A DNA stretch of 64,000 bases. Origin: CAKZLS01 sp963786305. GTDB taxonomy: Bacteria > Pseudomonadota > Alphaproteobacteria > Rhodospirillales > Defluviicoccaceae. Positions 1 to 8,851 of this stretch are shown here, in pieces; the first letter of the stretch is position 1, and each line of letters opens with the position of its first letter. The notes under the pieces were generated by a model. That model saw only the letters and a program-made list of their open reading frames with translations. It was not told the DNA's origin and searched no databases. The position numbers were made by a program, and so were the translations under genes. The stretch spans positions 1-64,000 of the forward strand of contig CAWAYL010000013.1 in NCBI GenBank assembly GCA_963786305.1. Reading direction: 5' to 3'.

Positions 1-1236
1 ACGAGCGCTACTACATGGACTTCACCGGATGCGGCAACGCCCTCGATCTGCGTCATCCGAGGGTCCTCCAGATGGTCATGGAGTCGCTCTGCTACTGGGT
101 GGAGCAAATGCATGTCGACGGATTTCGCTTCGATCTCGCGACGACTCTTCGGCGCGAGGGAACACGGCGGCTTCGACCCGCACTCGGGGTTCCTCGACGC
201 CATGCGCCAGGATCCCGTCCTGACCCGCATCAAGCTGATCGCCGAGCCATGGGATGTGGGCGACGGCGGATACCGGCTCGGTGGCTTTCCCGCCGGTTGG
301 GCGGAGTGGAACGATCGGTACCGCGACACCGTTCGCCGGTTCTGGGAAGGGCGACGAGGGCGAGGCGGCTGAGGTGGCGTCCCGCATCACCGGATCGAGC
401 GACCTGTTCGAGTTGGCACGGCCGGCGAACCTGGGCCACGGTCAATTTCATCACCGCTCACGACGGGTTCACGCTCGCCGACGCGGTGAGCTACAACGGC
501 AAACACAACGAAGCCAACAAGGAAGACAGCCGCGACGGTACCGACAACAACAACACGTGGAACTGCGGCGAAGAGGGTCCCACCGTCGGATGCCGAAATT
601 CGCAAACTTCGGGTCAAGCAGCGGCGCAACATGATGGCGACGTTGCTGTTGTCACAAGGCCTGCCCATGCTCGTGGCCGGTGACGAGTTCGGCCGCAGCC
701 AAGGCGGCAACAACAACGCCTACTGCCAGGATAGCGAGATCAGCTGGCTTGACTGGGAGGGGATCGACGACGAAGGCGAGGCGTTTCTCGAATTCACCCG
801 GGCCCTGATCCGCTTCCGGCGCGACCACATCGTGTTTCACCGGGCGCGGTTCTTTCATGCGCGGTTCATTCCCGGCACGGACATCCAGGACATCACCTGG
901 CTGAAGCCCGACGGTCTCGAAATGACCGAGGCCGACTGGGGCGATGGCGGCGCGCGGTCGTTAAGCTTTCTGATCCGCGGCGAGGCCGGCGAGTATCACT
1001 TGACCGCCGAAGGCGGAGCCGCAGCCGGACGACAGCTTCTTGGTGATTCTCCAGCGCTCATACGGACGCCATCGAGTGGACACTGCCGAGCCTGGCGGCG
1101 GGGCGTCAATGGCACCCTGGCCATCCACACAGACCGTGACGATCCCCTGGGCGGCGCCGATGCGTTCAAGGACGGAAGCGTTTATCCCGTGCAGCCCCGA
1201 TCCCTTGTAGTTCTCGCGCGCGCCAACGAGGGGTAA
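1..1236 (+). CDS. glgX: Glycogen debranching enzyme GlgX, C-terminal part, frameshifted
   Basis: This is the distal part of a GH13 glycogen debranching enzyme, which hydrolyses alpha-1,6 branches during glycogen breakdown in the cytoplasm. The 5' end lies before the window. Pieces in three frames join into one protein: HVDGFRFDLA (catalytic aspartate segment), IKLIAEPWDVG, FITAHDGFTLADAVSYN, the GTDNNNTWNCGEEG stretch typical of GlgX, and GLPMLVAGDEFGRSQGGNNN. At least four single-base shifts lie between about 150 and 620. From about 631 to the stop one frame is open. The family is clear. Whether the breaks are real or sequence errors cannot be told from one sequence. Confidence 0.85.
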
Positions 1237-1737
1237 TGCCAATTTGCGCATATACTCACCGGAGGGCGGCCGGAAAAACAGCCGCGTTAACCGGATCGTA
1301 ACCGGAACAGCGGATACTAAAAGCCGAGAAATTCATCCCGGCGAAGGTTCCGTCTCATGGTCCAATTTGGCGCTCGACGTTGTGGCATCGTTGGCGTGAT
1401 GGTCACGGTCCTCGGGGTTGGCTTTTACACGCTCGGACATGAAAACGGCCAGACCGGCGCCATTCTCGCAACGATGTTCGGCGATCAATACACGGTCCGC
1501 CTCACCTGCGGCGGCGGACGCGCCTTTTCGCAATACACCCATGGCTTCAACAACGACCATGCCCGCGGCAAGGCGGAAAGAAACCATCCCGGATGCGAGG
1601 CAGCGAGCGTCATGCCCGTTCGCCATCATCGCCGGGCCGGCGCGTACAGCACCGGCATCCGCCTGTAAACCCAGCGTTCGAACGAAGGTCGCTTGGGCGT
1701 TTGCTCCGACGGCGTTTCGGTGTAATACCAGCCATCC
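1237..1737. other. Gap with unresolved coding content
   Basis: No gene is firmly supported here. A plus-strand reading at 1357-1668 (103 codons) begins with a short hydrophobic stretch. A minus-strand reading at 1333-1755 (140 codons) overlaps it completely. Neither carries a motif I recognise, and neither has a clear advantage. A small membrane protein at 1357 is possible but weakly supported. Confidence 0.3.
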
Positions 1738-2406
1738 ATGCGAACACTCTATCACGTGTGGCTGTCGCCGTTCTGCCGCACCATCCGATTCTTCTCGCCG
1801 AGAAAAAGCTGGAGTTCCAGACGGAGTTGGAACCGGTGTGGGAACGCCGACCCGAATTTCTCGCGCTCAACCCCGCCGGCGACGTACCGGTCCTGGTGGA
1901 GACCGACAGAACCGCCGTGTGCGACGGCGCCGCCATCGCCGAGTATCTGGAGGAGGTGCATCCCGAGCCGCCGATGATCGGCGGGGCGCCGGCGCCCCGC
2001 GCGGAGGTCCGCCGGCTCGTCGCCTGGTTCGATCGCAAGTTCAACGCCGAGGTCACCGAAAACCTCGTGGGCGAAAAGATCATCAAACGGATCGCGGCGA
2101 CGGGACAGCCCGATTCCTGCGCGATCCGCGCCGGTCATACCAACATTCAGCATCACCTGGAATACATCGCCTATCTCGTGGAACGGCGGACCTGGCTGGC
2201 GGGCGAGCGCATGACGCTGGCCGACATCACCGCCGCCGCCCATCTTTCGTGTGTCGATTACCTGGGCGACGCGCCCTGGGACCGGCATGCCGGCGCCGAG
2301 GCATCGGTACGCGCGCATGAAATCGCGCCCGAGCTTCCGGTCCATCCTCGCCGATCAGGTTCCCCGCATGAGGCCGCCCGCGGCCTACGCCGACCTCGAT
2401 TTCTAG
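1738..2406 (+). CDS. Glutathione S-transferase family protein, two frameshifts
   Basis: The protein has a thioredoxin-fold GST N-domain, starting LYHVWLSPFCR and continuing LLAEKKLEFQTELEPVW, NPAGDVPVLVE and DGAAIAEYLEE. An all-helical C-domain follows with AGERMTLADITAAAHLS, the usual N-capping segment. GSTs of this bacterial class conjugate or bind glutathione; no substrate can be named. One shift near 1785 separates the first 14 residues from the body. A second near 2300 moves the end into another frame, where it closes as PAAYADLDF followed by TAG at 2404-2406. Length near 220 residues fits the family. It converges with the next gene. Confidence 0.8.
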
Positions 2407-2436
2407 AGCGTCGGAACGACATCGGAGACATCGAGG

Positions 2437-3168
2437 TCAGTCGAAATCGATGCCGGCATCCATGCGGTCCAGGTTCGCCTGGGCGATGCGCGCGGCCTCG
2501 GTCTGGCGGGGCGACGGTGATCAGCGTCAGCCAGTCGCGCCGCGCCGCCACCTTGTCACCCCTGAGCTTGTGGATCATTCCTTGTTCCAGCCGCGCTTCC
2601 GGGTGGGTGGTGTCGAGCGAGAGCGCCTTGTCGGCATCGGCCTCGGCCGCGTCGAGATCGTTGAGGCGGCGATGGGTGCTGGCGCGGAACACGTAGGCAT
2701 CCACCAGGTCGGAATCCATCGCCACGGCCGCGTCGAGGTCGGCGACGGCCCCTTGATAGCGCCGCAGGTCGAACTGTGCCTGCGCCCGGTCCACCAGCAG
2801 CGCCGCGTCGTCCGGTGCCAGGGTGATCGCGCGCGTCAGGGCGGCGGCGGCCTGATCGGGGTCCCGGCCCATCAGCCACGCCTGCCCCGCGTGGCCCAGC
2901 AGCGCGGCGCGGATCCCGGCCGCGCGGTGGCGTTCTGGGCCAGGGCCTCGAAGCGGGCCGCCGCCTCCGCAAAGCGATCGAGGCCCATGAGTGCGGCGGC
3001 GGCGCAATGGCCGGCCGCGTCGCCACCGCCCGCGTCGATCCACGCATTCGCCGTTTCGATCGCTTGTTGCGGATCGCTCTCGGCAAGGGCCATGCATCGA
3101 GCATACCGCGAGGCACCGTCCGGCTCGGCCGCGCTTAGCGGAGAGAAAACCAGGAGTGTCGCCAGCAC
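2437..3168 (-). CDS. Secreted tetratricopeptide-repeat protein, two frameshifts
   Basis: The N-terminus MLATLLVFSPLSAAEPDG is a plausible signal peptide, so the protein is probably periplasmic. TPR helices follow: DPQQAIETANAWIDAGGG, AAALTRAITLAPDDAALL, AVADLDAAVAMDSDLVDAYVF and DAAEADADKALSLDTTHPEA. Such repeats are protein-interaction scaffolds and no partner can be inferred. Two single-base shifts break it, one near 2930 and one near 2545. Past the second, the frame closes as NLDRMDAGIDFD with the stop at 2437-2439. It runs tail to tail with the GST gene. Confidence 0.7.
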
Positions 3169-3338
3169 CCAAACCGCCCGTCCCGAGACCGTGACGAGCG
3201 GCCGCCGAGGCTCGACGCTCGTGATCGACCCGTATCCAACGCGGCTCTACGAAGCCCGGGGGGCGGGGGGGGGGGTCCATCGCTTTTTTTGCAAAACAAT
3301 CCCACGCACAGTAGAATTCGGTTCACCGCGGTGACCTG

Positions 3339-3374
3339 TATCCATACGGCTATCCATACAGCTATCCATTAGGC
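3339..3374. repeat. Three tandem 12-bp units
   Basis: Three adjacent 12-bp units, tatccatacggc, tatccatacagc and tatccattaggc, occupy 3339-3374 in the gap between the TPR gene and the SDR gene. The first two differ at one base and the third at several. No coding function is evident. Confidence 0.75.
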
Positions 3375-3434
3375 AGCCGCGACGGTAAACTCCATCACGG
3401 TGGACATCCTGGCAGGGGGCGATAGAGGCGTCAA

Positions 3435-4340
3435 ATGAACGAGCCAATCGGGTCCGGACAGGCGCCGCATCTATTCTGCTTCGGACCGGGTTACAGCGCC
3501 CGCGCGCTGGCGAAGCGGTTGATGGCGGAAGGCTGGAGCGTGTCCGGCACCTGCCGCGACGACGAGACGCGGAGAGCCCTGAACGACGCGGGCATGCGGG
3601 CTTTTCTGTTCGACCGCGCAATCTCTAGCCGATCCGGCTGACATTTTATCGGCGGCAACCGATATTCTCAGCTCGGTCCCTCCCGATGCCGACGGCGACC
3701 CGGTCGTGGACTGCCACGGCGCCACCATCGCCGCCCTCAGCCGCATACGCTGGATCGGTTATCTGTCCACCACCGGCGTCTAGGGCGACACCGGCGGCGC
3801 CCGGGTGAGCGAGACCGCGCCCGTCAATCCAACGTCGGCGCGGAGCCGGCGCCGGGTTGAAGCCGAAAACCGGTGGATGGATCTCTATTCGAAACACGTC
3901 TGCCCGTTCACCTTTTCCGGCTGGCGGGTATTTACGGTCCGGGGCGGAGCACGCTCGATCAGGTCCGGGCCGGCCGGGCGCGCCGCATCGACAGGCCCGG
4001 CCATCTGTTCTCGCGCATCCATGTGGACGACATCGCGACCATTGCGCGCGCCTCCATGGCCCGGCCCTGGCCGGGAGCGGTCTACAATGTCTGCGACGAT
4101 CTTCCCGCCGCGCCCAGCGACGTCGTGGCCCACGCATGCGCATTGTTGGGCGTCGAAGCCCCGCCCGTCGCGGCCTACGAAGACGCGGTGGGCGAGATGT
4201 CCGCGATGGCGCGAAGCTTCTGGAACGATAACCGCACGGTCGACAACAGCCGCGTCAAGCGGGAGCTGGAAATCAAGCTGCGGTTTCCCGACTACGAGGC
4301 CGGCCTGAAGGCGATCGTGGACGCGGAATCCGTTGTTTGA
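3435..4340 (+). pseudogene. NAD-dependent epimerase/SDR protein, frameshifts plus nonsense codon
   Basis: An extended-SDR sugar-epimerase-like protein. The N-terminus HLFCFGPGYSARALAKRL resembles the dinucleotide-binding GxGxxA region of the YeeZ-like SDR group. The middle part WIGYLSTTGV is followed by an in-frame TAG at 3781-3783, where the family normally has Tyr (VYGD). The rest continues as VSETAPVNPTSARSRRRVEAE, LFRLAGIYGPGRS and SRIHVDDIATIARA. Frames change near 3630 and near 3880. Such proteins reduce or epimerise nucleotide-linked or small substrates; none can be named. This is the only gene seen with a nonsense change as well as shifts, so real decay is possible. Confidence 0.75.
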
Positions 4341-4426
4341 TTGGACTTCAACCCGAAGTTGAGAGATCATGCCAACGGAGGCCGCGGCCCCGCGTCGAAA
4401 CCGCTGACCGGGAGAATGCACGCTTC

Positions 4427-5818
4427 ATGATATCGAAGGTCACGACGTTCGGAGCCTTGCTGTTCGCGTTCGTTCTGGGACTGGGACTACAGTCGCCGGC
4501 GCGCGCGGCCGACGTCGCCGTGGTCCTGGAGATCAAGGGACCGATCGGACCGGCGACCAGCGACTACGTGTCGCGCGGCCTCGAGAAGGCGGTGGAACAA
4601 GACGCCTCGCTGGTCATTGTGCGAATGGATACGCCCGGCGGCCTCGATACCTCCATGCGGGACATCATCCGGGCCATCCTGGCGTCGCCGATACCCGTGG
4701 TCAGCTACGTGGCGCCGAGCGGCGCGCGCGCGGCCAGCGCCGGCACCTATATCAGTTACGCCAGCCATGTGGCGGCGATGGCGCCGGGAACCAATCTCGG
4801 CGCCGCCACGCCCGTGCGCATCGGCGGCCCGTCCTCGCCGCCGCAGTCGCCGGATCCATCGCCGGCGCAAGACGGGCCGGACACGGAGAAAGGCGGGAAA
4901 AAATCGCCGCCCCAAGGGAGAACACCGTCGGCGGCCGAGCGGAAAATGGAAAACGATGCGCGGGCCTACATTCGCGGCCTCGCGCAAATGCGGGGCCGCA
5001 ACGTCGCGTGGGCGGAAAAGGCGGTGAGCGAGGCCGCCAGCCTGTCGGCGGACGAAGCGCTCAAGGAAAACGTGATCGATCTCGTCGCCGACGATGTTCC
5101 CGGCCTGTTGGTCAAGCTGGACGGCCGCGAGGTGATGGTCCAAGGCACGGCGAGGCGCCTGGAAACATCCGGTCTCGCCGTCCAGCCGATCAAAGCCGAT
5201 TGGCGGACCGAATTCCTGGCGGTCGTCACCAATCCCAACGTCGCCTACATTCTCATGCTGATCGGGATCTACGGGCTGCTGTTCGAGTTCTACAGCCCCG
5301 GTCTGGTCGGGCCCGGGGTGATCGGCGGCATTTGCCTGTTGCTGGCGCTCTACGCATTTCATGTTCTGCCCGTCAATTATACGGGTTTGGCCTTGACCGC
5401 GCTCGGCGTGGCGCTGATGGCGGCGGAAGTGTTCCTGCCCAGTTTCGGCATTCTGGGAATTGGCGGCATCGCCGCCTTCGTCATCGGCTCGATCATGCTG
5501 ATGGACACCGACGTGCCGGGGTTCGCCATCGCCTGGCAACTGATCGGCGGCATTGCCTTGATCGCCGGCAGCGCGCTCATGGCGGTGCTGGCCCTGCTGG
5601 CGCGCTCGCGGCGCCGCGCCGTGGTCTCGGGGCCGGAGGACATGATCGACGACGTCGGACCGGTTCTCGACTGGGCGGGACACCAGGGCAGGGTGCGCAT
5701 TCACGGCGAGATTTGGCGGGCGCGGGCCGAGCGAGCGGTTTCGCCCGGTCAGAACGTTCGCGTTGTCGGCATCGACGGGCTCACCCTGGAGGTCGAGCCC
5801 GAACACCATCGGAGGTAA
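4427..5818 (+). CDS. NfeD family membrane serine protease (ClpP-like domain plus NfeD)
   Basis: Start chosen at ATG 4427 because a signal peptide follows directly (LLFAFVLGLGLQSPARAADV). Residues about 28-230 form a ClpP/SppA-like protease domain with RMDTPGGLD and the SAGTYIS segment, whose Ser104 is the likely nucleophile. A low-complexity Pro/Lys linker follows near residues 140-170. Several membrane segments (YILMLIGIYGLLFEFYSPG onward) and a C-terminal OB-fold NfeD domain with GRVRIHGEIWRARA complete it. At 463 residues it is a full-length long-form NfeD. The slipin gene follows after 8 bp. NfeD-slipin pairs are a known conserved operon in which the protease cleaves the partner stomatin. 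Confidence 0.92.
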   Translation: MISKVTTFGALLFAFVLGLGLQSPARAADVAVVLEIKGPIGPATSDYVSRGLEKAVEQDASLVIVRMDTPGGLDTSMRDIIRAILASPIPVVSYVAPSGARAASAGTYISYASHVAAMAPGTNLGAATPVRIGGPSSPPQSPDPSPAQDGPDTEKGGKKSPPQGRTPSAAERKMENDARAYIRGLAQMRGRNVAWAEKAVSEAASLSADEALKENVIDLVADDVPGLLVKLDGREVMVQGTARRLETSGLAVQPIKADWRTEFLAVVTNPNVAYILMLIGIYGLLFEFYSPGLVGPGVIGGICLLLALYAFHVLPVNYTGLALTALGVALMAAEVFLPSFGILGIGGIAAFVIGSIMLMDTDVPGFAIAWQLIGGIALIAGSALMAVLALLARSRRRAVVSGPEDMIDDVGPVLDWAGHQGRVRIHGEIWRARAERAVSPGQNVRVVGIDGLTLEVEPEHHRR

Positions 5819-5826
5819 CGGAGCTC

Positions 5827-6615
5827 ATGGAGTTCATTCTCGGTCAGGCCTGGATCGTCGTCGTGGTCCTGTTAATTGTCCTTCTCGCGGTGTCGCTGAA
5901 GGTGATGCGCGAATACGAACGCGGCGTTGTGTTCCTGTTGGGCCGGTTCTGGAAAGTGAAGGGGCCGGGCCTGGTCATCGTCATCCCGATCATCCAGCAG
6001 ATGGTGCGGGTCGACATGCGGACCCGCGTGCTGGACGTGCCCGAACAGGACGTGATCTCGCGGGACAACGTCTCGGTGAAGGTCAACGCGGTCGTTTACT
6101 ACCGGGTGATGAACGCCCAGCACTCGATCATCCAGGTCGAGAACTTCAACGCGGCGACCAGCCAGCTCGCGCAGACGACCCTGCGCTCGGTGCTGGGCCA
6201 GCACGAATTGGACGAGATGCTGGCCGAGCGGAAGAAGCTGAACACCGATATCCAGGCCATCCTCGACGAGCAGACCGAGGCCTGGGGCATCAAGGTGTCT
6301 AACGTTGAGATCAAGCGCGTCGATCTCGACGAGAGCATGATCCGGGCGATCGCCAAGCAGGCCGAGGCCGAGCGGACACGGCGCGCCAAGATCATCGACG
6401 CCGAAGGCGAACTGCAGGCGGCCGAACGGTTCTACGAGGCGGCCAAGATCCTCGCCGTGGAACCGCAGGCCCTGCAGCTCCGCTACCTGACCACCATGAG
6501 CGGCCTGGCGGCCGACCGAAGCTCGATGATCATCTTCCCCTTCCCCCTGGAAATGCTGAAGGCATTCACGTCCAGCGGAAAACGGGACAAGGACCCGGAC
6601 GGAAAAGCCGGCTGA
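5827..6615 (+). CDS. Slipin (stomatin/SPFH family membrane protein)
   Basis: 262 residues. An N-terminal membrane anchor (WIVVVVLLIVLLAVSL, residues about 9-24) is followed by an SPFH domain with REYERGVVFLLGRFW, RTRVLDVPEQDVISRDNV and KVNAVVYYRV. A charged coiled-coil-like helix (AKQAEAERTRRAKIIDAEGE) comes next, and an IIFPFPLEMLKAF tail. Slipins oligomerise on the cytoplasmic or periplasmic membrane face and organise membrane microdomains. The start at ATG 5827 sits 8 bp after nfeD with GGAGG just upstream, so the two are co-transcribed and probably form a protease-substrate or protease-scaffold pair. Confidence 0.93.
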   Translation: MEFILGQAWIVVVVLLIVLLAVSLKVMREYERGVVFLLGRFWKVKGPGLVIVIPIIQQMVRVDMRTRVLDVPEQDVISRDNVSVKVNAVVYYRVMNAQHSIIQVENFNAATSQLAQTTLRSVLGQHELDEMLAERKKLNTDIQAILDEQTEAWGIKVSNVEIKRVDLDESMIRAIAKQAEAERTRRAKIIDAEGELQAAERFYEAAKILAVEPQALQLRYLTTMSGLAADRSSMIIFPFPLEMLKAFTSSGKRDKDPDGKAG

Positions 6616-6918
6616 TCCCGTCGCCGGAATCGGTCGGAGGGGCCATCGCTCTTGCCGAAATCAACCCCGCGCATACCGGCTGAGCGTGATCGGCAGAGTG
6701 CTGGCGATGTGCAATCCACATTCCGTGCCGACCCGGTTAAGGCAAACACCCACGTCACATAGGGTTGCCGCACACGTCCTTTTTACGGCAGCAATAAGCC
6801 AGAAGGGAAAGCTCGGGAGGGTAAATACGCCGCTTTTGCCTTCAAGAAATGCAAGCGGATAATTATACGCTCATAATTCGTAATATGTTATCATGTAGAG
6901 ACAGGAGATAGTTCGAAT
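6616..6918. other. Intergenic region before toxin-antitoxin operon
   Basis: No coding region is seen between the slipin gene and the antitoxin. The last 70 bases are AT-rich, unlike the neighbourhood, and hold the likely toxin-antitoxin promoter and operator. Confidence 0.6.
6861..6878. promoter_or_regulatory. Inverted repeat, candidate toxin-antitoxin operator
   Basis: The sequence aattat-acgctc-ataatt is a perfect 6-bp inverted repeat with a 6-bp spacer, about 40 bp before the antitoxin ATG, inside an AT-rich promoter-like stretch. Antitoxin autorepression at such palindromes is usual for ParD/RelB systems. The assignment is by position and symmetry only. Confidence 0.4.
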
Positions 6919-7098
6919 ATGGCAACCGAAGAAAAGCGCAATGAGCTTGACGAACTAACCACCCCGCAGCCGGATTCCGATGATCCGGCATACCTTGCTC
7001 ATGTCCAAAAGAAAATCGAGCAGGGCAGGGCGGATTTTGAGAACGGCAGGACTCTAAGCGAAAAAGAGGTCTGGAAAGAGCTAGGCGTTGAACCTTGA
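6919..7098 (+). CDS. Small ParD/RelB-like antitoxin
   Basis: 59 residues, acidic, starting at ATG 6919 with aggag eight bases upstream. The C-terminal half (EQGRADFENGRTLSEKEVW then KELGVEP) matches the usual antitoxin pattern of a helix rich in Glu/Lys ending in 'EEVW..LG'. That half would wrap the toxin. No ribbon-helix-helix start is obvious, so DNA binding is uncertain. Its stop overlaps the toxin start (TTG 7088), the standard translational coupling of type II toxin-antitoxin operons. Function is inferred from the pairing. Confidence 0.75.
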   Translation: MATEEKRNELDELTTPQPDSDDPAYLAHVQKKIEQGRADFENGRTLSEKEVWKELGVEP

Positions 7099-7510
7099 AT
7101 ACAGCGCGACGGCGAAAAATGACCTTGCCGCCATTCGTGACTACATCATGCAGGACAGCCATTCCGCCGCAAACCGGACGCTGATCCGCATCCAACAATC
7201 CATTCGCTATCTGATCACGTATCCAGAACTCGGACGCCCTTGGCGCGACCCGGGTGAAAGAGCGCTCAGCATTCCCGGTTTGCCCTACCGCGTTCATTAC
7301 GAGATCAAAGGCGACAACTTGCGCATTCTCACGGTCCTGCATACGCGCAGGCTTTTCCCGAAGAGGCAGGCCGGGACGGCCGGACTCCTCATAATCGTGT
7401 TTTATGTACCAGAAGCAGTGGGTTCAGAATCAATTGAAAAGCAAATGACTCTGATGGTGTGGACGGCCCCTGCTCCCCGGCATCGAAGTGCCATATGGTG
7501 GTCGTATTGA
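7088..7510 (+). CDS. ParE/RelE-family toxin with IS-derived C-terminal tail
   Basis: The body reads LEYSATAKNDLAAIRDYI, SIRYLITYPELGRPWRDPG, YRVHYEIKGDNLRILTVLHT: a ParE/RelE fold (beta-helix-helix-beta) of about 95 residues. ParE-type toxins poison gyrase and RelE types cleave mRNA; which applies cannot be told here. TTG 7088 is the likely start because it overlaps the antitoxin stop. The frame runs to 7510, some 45 codons past the usual end. The last ~18 codons lie within the left end of the following IS element, so the native stop was probably displaced by the insertion. Confidence 0.8.
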   Translation: MNLEYSATAKNDLAAIRDYIMQDSHSAANRTLIRIQQSIRYLITYPELGRPWRDPGERALSIPGLPYRVHYEIKGDNLRILTVLHTRRLFPKRQAGTAGLLIIVFYVPEAVGSESIEKQMTLMVWTAPAPRHRSAIWWSY

Positions 7511-7516
7511 CCACCA
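7496..7516 (+). repeat. Perfect 8-bp-stem hairpin before transposase
   Basis: tggtggtc-gtatt-gaccacca forms a perfect hairpin 22 bp before the transposase ATG and inside the IS left end. It may limit read-through from outside or form part of the element's end structure. Its role is unknown. Confidence 0.6.
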
Positions 7517-7538
7517 CAACCGAGAGGAGCCGTCCGAG

Positions 7539-8564
7539 ATGCAAATTACCACAGTGGGCCTGGATTTGGCCAAGAACGTCTTTCAAGTACATGCTGTCGA
7601 CGCCAAGGGAAAGGTCGTGGTCCGCCGCCGTTTGCGGCGCGCCAGGGTTCGTGATTTCTTTGCCGGCCTGGAACCGTGCCTGATCGGCCTGGAGGCGTGT
7701 GGCACGGCGCATTTTTGGTCGCGGGAACTGAGGGCGCTGGGGCACGATGTCCGGATGATGCCGCCGTCTTATGTAAAGTCCTATGTGCGCCGCGGTAAGA
7801 ACGATGCCGTCGATGCCGCGGCCATCTGCGAAGCGGTGATGCGGCCGAGCATGCGGTTCGTGCCGATCAAGACCGAAGACCAGCAATCGGCGTTGATGCT
7901 GCACAAGGCCCGCGAACTGCTGATCCGCCAGCAGACCATGCTGGTCAACGCGCTGCGGGGGCACATGGCCGAGCTCGGGATGATCGCCCCCCAGGGCCGA
8001 GAGAAGGTCAACGATCTCATCGCGGTGATCGAGGATGGCGAGGACGAAAGCGTTCCCGCCCTGGCGAAGGCGGCGTTGAAGCCGCTGGTGGCGCAGCTTC
8101 GCGCGGCTGAGCAAGCGATTGCCGACGCCGACGCCGAGATCATGGCCTGGCACAAAGGCAACGAGGCCAGCCGGCGCCTGGAGACGATCCCCGGGGTCGG
8201 GTTTCGCATCGCGTCGGCGATCGTGGCGACCGTCCCCGATCCGTCGTTCTTCCGCTCCGGGCGCGAGTTCGCCGCCTGGCTGGGGCTGGTTCCCCGGCAG
8301 AACTCCAGCGGCGGAAAGGAGCGGCTCGGTCGCATATCGAAGCAGGGAAACCGCTACATCCGCAAACTTCTGGTGCTTGGCGCGACCAGCACGTTGCGCT
8401 CCGCCCGGGCGGGCAAGGCGCCGGGGGCGGACTGGGTCAATGGTCTGCTCGAGCGCCGGCCGCCGCGGCTGGTCACCGTCGCCATGGCCAACAAGACGGC
8501 GCGTATCGCCTGGGCCTTGCTGGCCAAGGGCGAAACCTACCGCGCTCCAGGCGCCGCCGCCTGA
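7539..8564 (+). CDS. IS110-family DEDD transposase
   Basis: 342 residues from ATG 7539. The N-terminal RuvC-like domain carries the DEDD residues Asp9 (TVGLDLAKN), Glu52 (LIGLEACG), Asp89 and Asp92 (KNDAVDAAAI). The C-terminal transposase_20 domain contains LETIPGVGFRIASAI and NSSGGKERLGRISKQGNRY, which includes the Ser-rich active site region. IS110 transposases recombine a circular intermediate with target DNA, guided by an element-encoded RNA. The gene is intact and full length, with GC content like the chromosome. Confidence 0.95.
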   Translation: MQITTVGLDLAKNVFQVHAVDAKGKVVVRRRLRRARVRDFFAGLEPCLIGLEACGTAHFWSRELRALGHDVRMMPPSYVKSYVRRGKNDAVDAAAICEAVMRPSMRFVPIKTEDQQSALMLHKARELLIRQQTMLVNALRGHMAELGMIAPQGREKVNDLIAVIEDGEDESVPALAKAALKPLVAQLRAAEQAIADADAEIMAWHKGNEASRRLETIPGVGFRIASAIVATVPDPSFFRSGREFAAWLGLVPRQNSSGGKERLGRISKQGNRYIRKLLVLGATSTLRSARAGKAPGADWVNGLLERRPPRLVTVAMANKTARIAWALLAKGETYRAPGAAA

Positions 8565-8851
8565 CGAAAAGCGGACGACTGATTAAGCGAAACCAGGAGA
8601 GAGTGTGCAGAGATTTGCAAGGGTGAAAATGACATGATGCCAACCGGGTCGAGCCGGGGATCGGGACACCTCGCCAATGAGTATGCGGACAGACCGCGTG
8701 ATAGAGTATGCGGACAGACCGCGTGATAGTGATTGAGACCCGATCCGCGAACTTCATCAGGGCCAGCGGCCAGGTGCCGCGTCAACAGGCCGGACACATG
8801 ACCGCACCCGACCGAGGTGGCAAATACGGCAATTTTTCCTTGCAACGCAGA
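8565..8851 (+). ncRNA. Candidate targeting (seek/bridge) RNA region of the IS
   Basis: The 287 bp between the transposase stop and the right subterminal repeat carry no supported gene. In IS1111-group elements this 3' segment encodes the RNA that pairs with target and donor DNA. The assignment rests on position and on the subterminal repeats. RNA ends, strand and loops are not determined. Confidence 0.4.
8679..8728. repeat. Exact 25-bp tandem duplication
   Basis: The 25-bp unit starting gagtatgcggacagaccgcg occurs twice head to tail (8679-8703 and 8704-8728) with no mismatch. Each unit contains a small gcgg-acaga-ccgc hairpin. It lies in the IS 3' non-coding region. Confidence 0.85.

Noticed and set aside
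4487..5809. 440-codon minus-strand reading opposite nfeD
   Set aside because: Antisense shadow of an intact NfeD gene; low-complexity composition.
8679..8728. Possible CRISPR repeat pair
   Set aside because: The two 25-bp copies are directly adjacent with no spacer, and no cas gene is present.
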